Assembly: GCF_028389875.1 (NCBI RefSeq)
Contig: NC_084663.1
Coordinates: forward strand, 119,993,801 to 120,057,800
Source of the DNA: Rhea pennata
Taxonomy: Eukaryota > Chordata > Aves > Rheiformes > Rheidae
Direction of reading: 5' to 3'
DNA length: 64,000 bases
In this document: one piece after another, positions 58,956-64,000 of the stretch
Layout of the letters: every line of letters starts with the position of its first letter
Numbering within the stretch: the first letter of the stretch is position 1
Notes under the pieces: model-generated
Told to the model about the DNA's origin: nothing
The model's input: the letters and a program-made list of their open reading frames with translations, nothing else
Databases searched by the model: none
Position numbers and translations under genes: made by a program

Positions 58956-59820
58956 AACCAGCAAAACCGCCGTGGTGGAGCATTAAGTAGAGCTGGGAAG
59001 CAGTAAGCGAGCAGGAAGGAGGATCGTGGCAGGAAAGCACAGCTGGGGAGCGGCTGTCCCGCAGCCCAGCCCTGCGCCCGAGCGGGCCGCCACGGGCCCG
59101 GCCTCAGCGGCCACCCCGGAGCAGAAAAGGTGACGGGGAAGCCAGGGCCCTCAGGCCGGCCTCGGAGCTCCGCCAGCGGCCCCACGGAGCTGCTCTGCCC
59201 GGTGCGCACAAGCCAGAGCTCCCGCGCCTCCCGCAGCACGGCGCCGCCCCGCACCTCAGCTCCCGCCCTCAGGCCGCTCGTTGCGTCTCAACCGCCCCCT
59301 TGCTCTCCCCAACCGCCCCACAGCGGGCTGCTCTTCGCCCTCCCACCTCCCACTGCGGTGCCGCCTCTCAGCCCTGGCAACTGCCCTGATGGCCGGCCTC
59401 AAAACCACCCCCCGCCAAAACATCCCAACCGCCGCCATTACCGGCTTCCTCGGCCGGTGGGGCGCGGCGCCGTTGCCATGGGGACAGGCCGCGGCCGCGG
59501 GGCACCCTGGGAGTCGTAGTCGGCCCCGGCGCGGCGCGGGTTGCGCGGCTGAGCGTCTTGTTGCATTTGTAACAACGAAACAGGACTTATCTTCCCCCTC
59601 CCCGCAAGTCTGTGTACCGCGCTGGGGCCGCCCCCAGTGCGGCTGCGCCACGGCCGAGAGGCGCCGGGTCCCGACTCTTCTTAGTTGAACCGCCAGGTCT
59701 GTGCCGTGGCGGTGAGGCCTCGCGGTCCCCTCGCGGTCGTGGGGACCCTCGGGGTCACACACCAGCCACACGTCCCCGGGGGGAGCCAAGGCCGGATCCC
59801 GGAGGTGGGAAATGAGAGCT
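58956..59820. promoter_or_regulatory. LCA5L: CpG-island promoter, probably of LCA5L
   Basis: GC- and CpG-rich island just upstream of LCA5L on its strand. It contains an X-box-like site (59472-59485, GTTGCC-AT-GGGGAC), a ZNF143-type motif (59507-59520) and a possible minus-strand donor GTAATG after 59442. The transcription start is not determined. It could also drive a plus-strand transcript. Confidence 0.65.
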
Positions 59821-61358
59821 GCAGATGTGCAGAAAGCGTTTTCATACTTAAATAATAATTCCAAGAGGAAGAATCCCATAGAAATCCCATGTTCTGTTTT
59901 ACAGGAAAATACTCAGTGAAAATGTATGATTTTATCTGACTTTTCTTTTTTTTCTGGACCTGCTATTGCCTTGCAAAAGAAGAAATGGCAGATGGTGAGG
60001 CATAGTAAACTGTGCAAAGTATGCCTACTGCTGGCTTTGGTTTTCAGTGAGGTTTTTCAGGATCCCCGTTCAATACACTGAATATTGTATTTCCAGCTTC
60101 GTATAATACTTCAAATGACAAAAAGCTTACTGTCCAGATTAGCACTGCTGTTGCACATTCAGCCCTAGTCAATCTTAGAAGGCACTACATTCCAGTTTAA
60201 GTATTTTCAGGATTGGACACTGTGATGTTTAGTTTTAACATTTAATAGGTGTGTAAACACTTCACAGAGCCTAGGCCAATTTCAGTTCTGACGTAGGTTC
60301 AGTTTTGCTGAAGTTTGTGGCATGTTGCTCACTTATAACAGAAATGAACTTGGCTCTTAACATTTCAAAGTCGTCTGATAACAGCTAACATTTTAAAAAT
60401 AGTTCTCATGCTCAAAGTGCTCCTTAAATATGTGCATGCAGGCACTGAATTGTGACCATCTGTGGGGCAAAAGGCAACAGCCAGATGGAAAAAGAGCATC
60501 CTTGATGTTTCAAAGGAATAGAATATTTTTTACCAAGAATTCTGGACTCCCTCATATACCATGTGCCCTGGGAATTTTCGCTGGTATGGCAGAAAGAGGG
60601 AGAAAATCCAATATTGGTTTTTGGACAGATGGAATCAGCCAAATCACCCTCCCTAGTAGTAGGAAACGTATTGACATATTTCAGAGAAGTGCCTGAGCTA
60701 TGCAGTTTGGATCATGATCTGAGCTTTTGAAAGCTGCCTGTGTTTGTAACTGAGAATTATTTCAGTGGGATCTGTATTACCACTGCAGCTGCATGTTTGC
60801 TTACCCCCAAAACACTTTTTAAAGTAAAATTCATAGCTGCAACTCTGAAGCCACTTTGTTGTGGTCAGGATGTTGAGCCCTGTTAGCTGTGAAAGTGTGA
60901 ACATAACTTTGAATATTACCCTACAGCTTTTTGATCTCCCCCAAGCACTGAGTTCCCTCTTCTGTCTCCCCTCTCCCTTCTCCCTTCCCCCTCTCCCAAA
61001 CATTTTCCAGTCCTGTCTCATTGGTGCACTACTCTACTTTGCCTTTTATGGGCTGCCATCCCGTCAATCTAATGCAATAAGGCCAGGGGCAGGTGCAAGT
61101 CCCTTACTAGGGATCCTCTTACAAACCAATCCTCTACTGGCCCCTGGTCCCGAAATACCTAAGAGCCAATGGAGTGGGGAAACCCGGGACCCTGGGGAGT
61201 GGAAGAGGGAGAGGGCAAAGCTGGCAGATAGCTGCTGGGGGGAATCATTTAGGATCTGGGTTAGTCCAGGCGCTCCTGCATGCCTGGGTTCCTCTCTGGG
61301 CTCTGGTGACTTGTCGATAGCAGGCGTGTTCTCCTGATTCATTTTGATCGCTGTCAAG
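59821..61358 (+). other. SH3BGR: SH3BGR upstream region
   Basis: Intergenic DNA, AT-rich until about 60.95 kb and then GC-richer toward the SH3BGR start. It holds a MEF2-type TTAAAAATAG at 60393-60402, a perfect CArG box CCTTTTATGG at 61042-61051 and a CCAAT at 61163-61167. An in-frame TGA at 61335-61337 bounds the SH3BGR coding region. Confidence 0.55.
61042..61051 (+). promoter_or_regulatory. SH3BGR: CArG box (SRF site) upstream of SH3BGR
   Basis: CCTTTTATGG fits CC(A/T)6GG exactly, about 310 bp before the ATG of a muscle- and heart-expressed gene. The match is seen; binding is inferred. Confidence 0.5.
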
Positions 61359-61403
61359 ATGGTGATCAAAGTCTTTGTAGCCACATCCTCGGGGTCTACA
61401 GCG
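61359..61403 (+). CDS. SH3BGR: SH3BGR coding exon 1 (partial gene)
   Basis: MVIKVFVATSSGSTA then donor GTAGGT in phase 0. This is the start of the SH3BGR family, small thioredoxin-fold proteins related to glutaredoxins but lacking the redox cysteines; residues 1-15 are the first beta strand and following loop. SH3BGRL proteins share the MVI(R/K)V(F/Y)VA start, but the position next to LCA5L fits SH3BGR, which is expressed in heart and skeletal muscle. The preceding in-frame TGA (61335-61337) makes this ATG the first possible start. Later exons lie beyond the window or were not found before 64,000. Confidence 0.93.
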
Positions 61404-64000
61404 GTAGGTGTCTCATTTAACACGTGCCTCTTTCTGCTAGGATCGGTTTGGTAAATTAGCTGATGTCCAGAAGAAGAGCCTGAGTCTGATTGTGAGAAAA
61501 AAATACTGAATTTCTTCGAGTTTGTGTTGACCACCTTGTTCTTGAAAGCAACTCAGAATATAGAGAATTGCTCTTATTATTGGCTTGTTTGCATGACAGT
61601 TTTTACTACATGTATAATATTTGCATATAATATATGTCAATTAATAGATTATTATCTATTTGAAAAAGTGTATGCAATGTATGTTCACTAAAGAAGGAAA
61701 AAGTGAATATTGTATTTGCACAGAATAGGGTATGTTCTTTACACTAGAAGTTAATTTGTTTTTGAGAGAGACTTTAGAACACTGTTTCTGCCAAAGGGAA
61801 ACTGTGTTTAAGAAAGATTCTGAAGCCAAAGTAAGTGAATAAAATTGCAGAAAAAATGTCTTCCCCACACCCTTCCCTTTCCCTAAGTTTTCATGTTTTT
61901 TCCCTTTTTCCCTTTTTTTTAGATGTCTCTTGAAAAGCTATACTGGTGATTTTTGTTTTTGATGTCTACTGCTGTAGTTGTCAGCATAGTAAATCAGCTG
62001 AAGGGAAGGGCATGTGAATGGTAGAGAGGCTGGAAATCTGTGGGAGGTGGGAGCCAAGAAAGGACTGTTTCCTTTTATATCCAGTTCCCACATGAGCTCA
62101 GATTGCAGCTTTCCTTTGGCAGTCACTCATTCCCAGTGACATGGCTAAACAAATTGGCTGGTGCTTGCACATAGCTGTAACTGCATCTCCACGTCCTTAA
62201 GAAGCTTCCAGAGTTGAAAAGCTGAAAAAGCACTCCCTGTTTATAGGGTCAGCACCTCTAGAAAGTGAACTGGAGGAGACGCACTGAAATTTGTACTGGA
62301 ACACAGCTAAGGAAGTTTGTGGGTCTCTCTTCAGTTTTTTTTTGCCAGCCTGTTTCTAAGTTTGAGACTCTAATATTGACATTTTACTTTTTTCTACAAG
62401 ATGCATTATATGCAAGACAGAAAAATAAGAGGAGGAGACTGGAATCTGCAGGTTGGGTAATTTGTAATTTAGCAGTTACTGCTCAAATAGCTTTATAAAT
62501 TACCACACATTGTGCATTGACAGTCTTATCTCCTGTTTGGTTACCAAAGAAGGCTCATACTTACCTCCTTTGCCAATCTTCTGTCTTCAGGGAAAAGTTG
62601 TGACCATGACTGAAATCACTCAGCAGACTTTCTATATGTGTATGTCATAGCCATCATTTTGGTCCTCTGTAGAGATTCATTTTGTGCAACAATTAATTTT
62701 GTGCAAGGCATGAATTGTTACCGTTCCAGCTACAGGACTTGAGCTATAGTTCAGCAAAGCACTTGTATGAGTGTTTTGATTAAACATTGACATTTAGGAG
62801 ATCACTTACACAGTTAAAACGAAGCATATCATATGTTTAGCACTATCTGAACCAAAAGCTTTCCTCGGCTCTATGCATTCCTCTTTCCTCGCTCCCAGCT
62901 AGCAGCTATCTCTTAACTCCTTTCTTCTTGGGCTGCAGTGAAGGGATGTATATGCTACACTGAATCCTGGGAAACATATAAGCTTTATCCAGTCATTTTC
63001 AGCTGTTAAACTTTCCTAATGCAGGTTACTACTGCTAAAAAAGATAACTAAGGCCGGTGAACTGTAATAGGTTTTAAGCTTATTAACGCCAATCTCTTCT
63101 ATTTGTTGGCAGCCCACAAAAGCTGTCACTGAGATGCCAAGCACACACTGGAAGGAAGAGTATGGCATTTTTACACAGCAATATACTGCATTTCCTCCTT
63201 TCTTCTGTAATTTGTGTATGTTTAGCCTTTGCAGTTTCAGGGGGCAGTATGTGTTCAGGTTGCTGACACAAAATTGCAAGTTCAGAAAAAGAAATTATTC
63301 AGCTGGAGTAGTTTTCCAGGTTTACTGGCTAAAATGGATAGAAGGAATCCTTTCAATGAGTCTTTAATAAGTTTTGATATCTATAAAAGTCACTCATGCA
63401 AGGAGCCAGCACAAACCTAAATATATCACTAAAATCCTATTAAAAACTACTTTTGTATCTGCTTTGTACAGCTTTTCCTTGAGAAGAATGAATTTCATTC
63501 CTACGGAGCTTAAATGGAAGTCTAAATTGTCCTAGTAGCACTGATGCTGTCTCCAATGTGGCTGATCTCTATCAAATGCATATTGTTCTTTTTGAATTTC
63601 AAAATATGACAGGTCAGACCTGCTTTGGTGTAGATCATGAGAGTTTAATTGGTAAAATAAGAAAAGCATTTCTATTCTATGTATTATACAACCATACCAA
63701 TAATTGCAACTGGTTATCACATTAGTAAATAATTTTCCAGAATGAATACAGTGAACCCAGTAACACTCCATTGCTTTGGATCAGATGCTTAAATGATGTA
63801 ATTCAGTGTGTTTCTGGAGCAAAATCCACTGTCTGTATTTTCCCCTCAACAATTCAGAAATTTATTTTAAATTGTTTTAGTGTCCTTCTACTCCAAACAT
63901 GTAGTTGGTATTGAACTATTAATTAAGGCAATTAGAAGTGGAGAAACTTACAGAATAAAAATATACTGAATGGTTGTCTTGAAACAAGCAGTAAAACTTA
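61404..64000 (+). other. SH3BGR: SH3BGR intron 1 (partial)
   Basis: Begins at the GTAGGT donor. The second exon, expected to encode the IRKKQQEV-like segment, was not seen. No other gene or recognisable repeat was found. Confidence 0.65.

Noticed and set aside
58613-59254. 213-codon open frame on the minus strand near the LCA5L island
   Set aside because: Half GC-island sequence and half AT-rich intron with no shared protein character. It does not connect in phase with the LCA5L coding exons.
59446-59479. Minus-strand ATG reading MATAPRPTGRGSR in the LCA5L island, as a possible LCA5L start
   Set aside because: Spliced at the nearby GTAATG donor it has two overhanging bases, which gives an early stop when joined to the acceptor at 56914. 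More likely 5' UTR.
61064-61534. 156-codon open frame antisense to SH3BGR exon 1
   Set aside because: It is the reverse strand of a conserved coding exon, lacks a recognisable domain and has no promoter or splice support.

Overview
The window is vertebrate nuclear DNA, most likely from a bird. Genes are split by GT-AG introns, there are three CpG-island promoters in AT-rich surroundings, and a CR1 retroposon 3' end lies near 7.0-7.2 kb. No species is assigned. No bacterial, viral or CRISPR-like feature was seen. By recognisable protein sequence the gene order is BRWD1 (-), HMGN1 (-), GET1/WRB (+), LCA5L (-), SH3BGR (+), which is the order on human 21q22.2.

Layout. 1-20,966: the first 16 coding exons of BRWD1 on the minus strand (560 codons, the N-terminal region and WD40 repeats); the rest of the gene continues to the left of base 1. 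About 20.4-21.8 kb: BRWD1 CpG-island promoter. 21.8-25.8 kb: intergenic DNA with one striking short hairpin. 26,807-32,446: complete HMGN1 (six coding exons, 102 aa, minus strand), plus a candidate 98-nt extra exon. 31.85-33.4 kb: CpG island shared head to head by HMGN1 and GET1, with CCAAT boxes in both orientations. 33,012-40,016: complete GET1 (five exons, 170 aa, plus strand), with a 3' UTR to about 41.65 kb. 43,220-56,984: LCA5L (seven coding exons, 655 aa, minus strand), tail to tail with GET1. About 59.0-59.8 kb: CpG island taken as the LCA5L promoter, with an RFX X-box-like site and a ZNF143-type motif. 61,359-61,403: first coding exon of SH3BGR (15 codons, plus strand), whose intron 1 fills the rest of the window.

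The genes are neighbours, not a pathway. BRWD1 is a WD40/bromodomain chromatin reader. HMGN1 is a nucleosome-binding protein. GET1 is an ER membrane receptor for tail-anchored protein insertion. LCA5L is a lebercilin-like coiled-coil protein expected at the ciliary base. SH3BGR is a small thioredoxin-fold protein expressed in muscle and heart. Splice phases were checked across every junction: BRWD1 (1680 nt), HMGN1 (309 nt), GET1 (513 nt) and LCA5L (1968 nt) all read through without a frame break.

No clearly novel system was found. The observations most worth checking are the frame-shifting candidate exon in HMGN1, a 200-bp degenerate palindrome in an LCA5L intron, and the near-perfect hairpin upstream of BRWD1.
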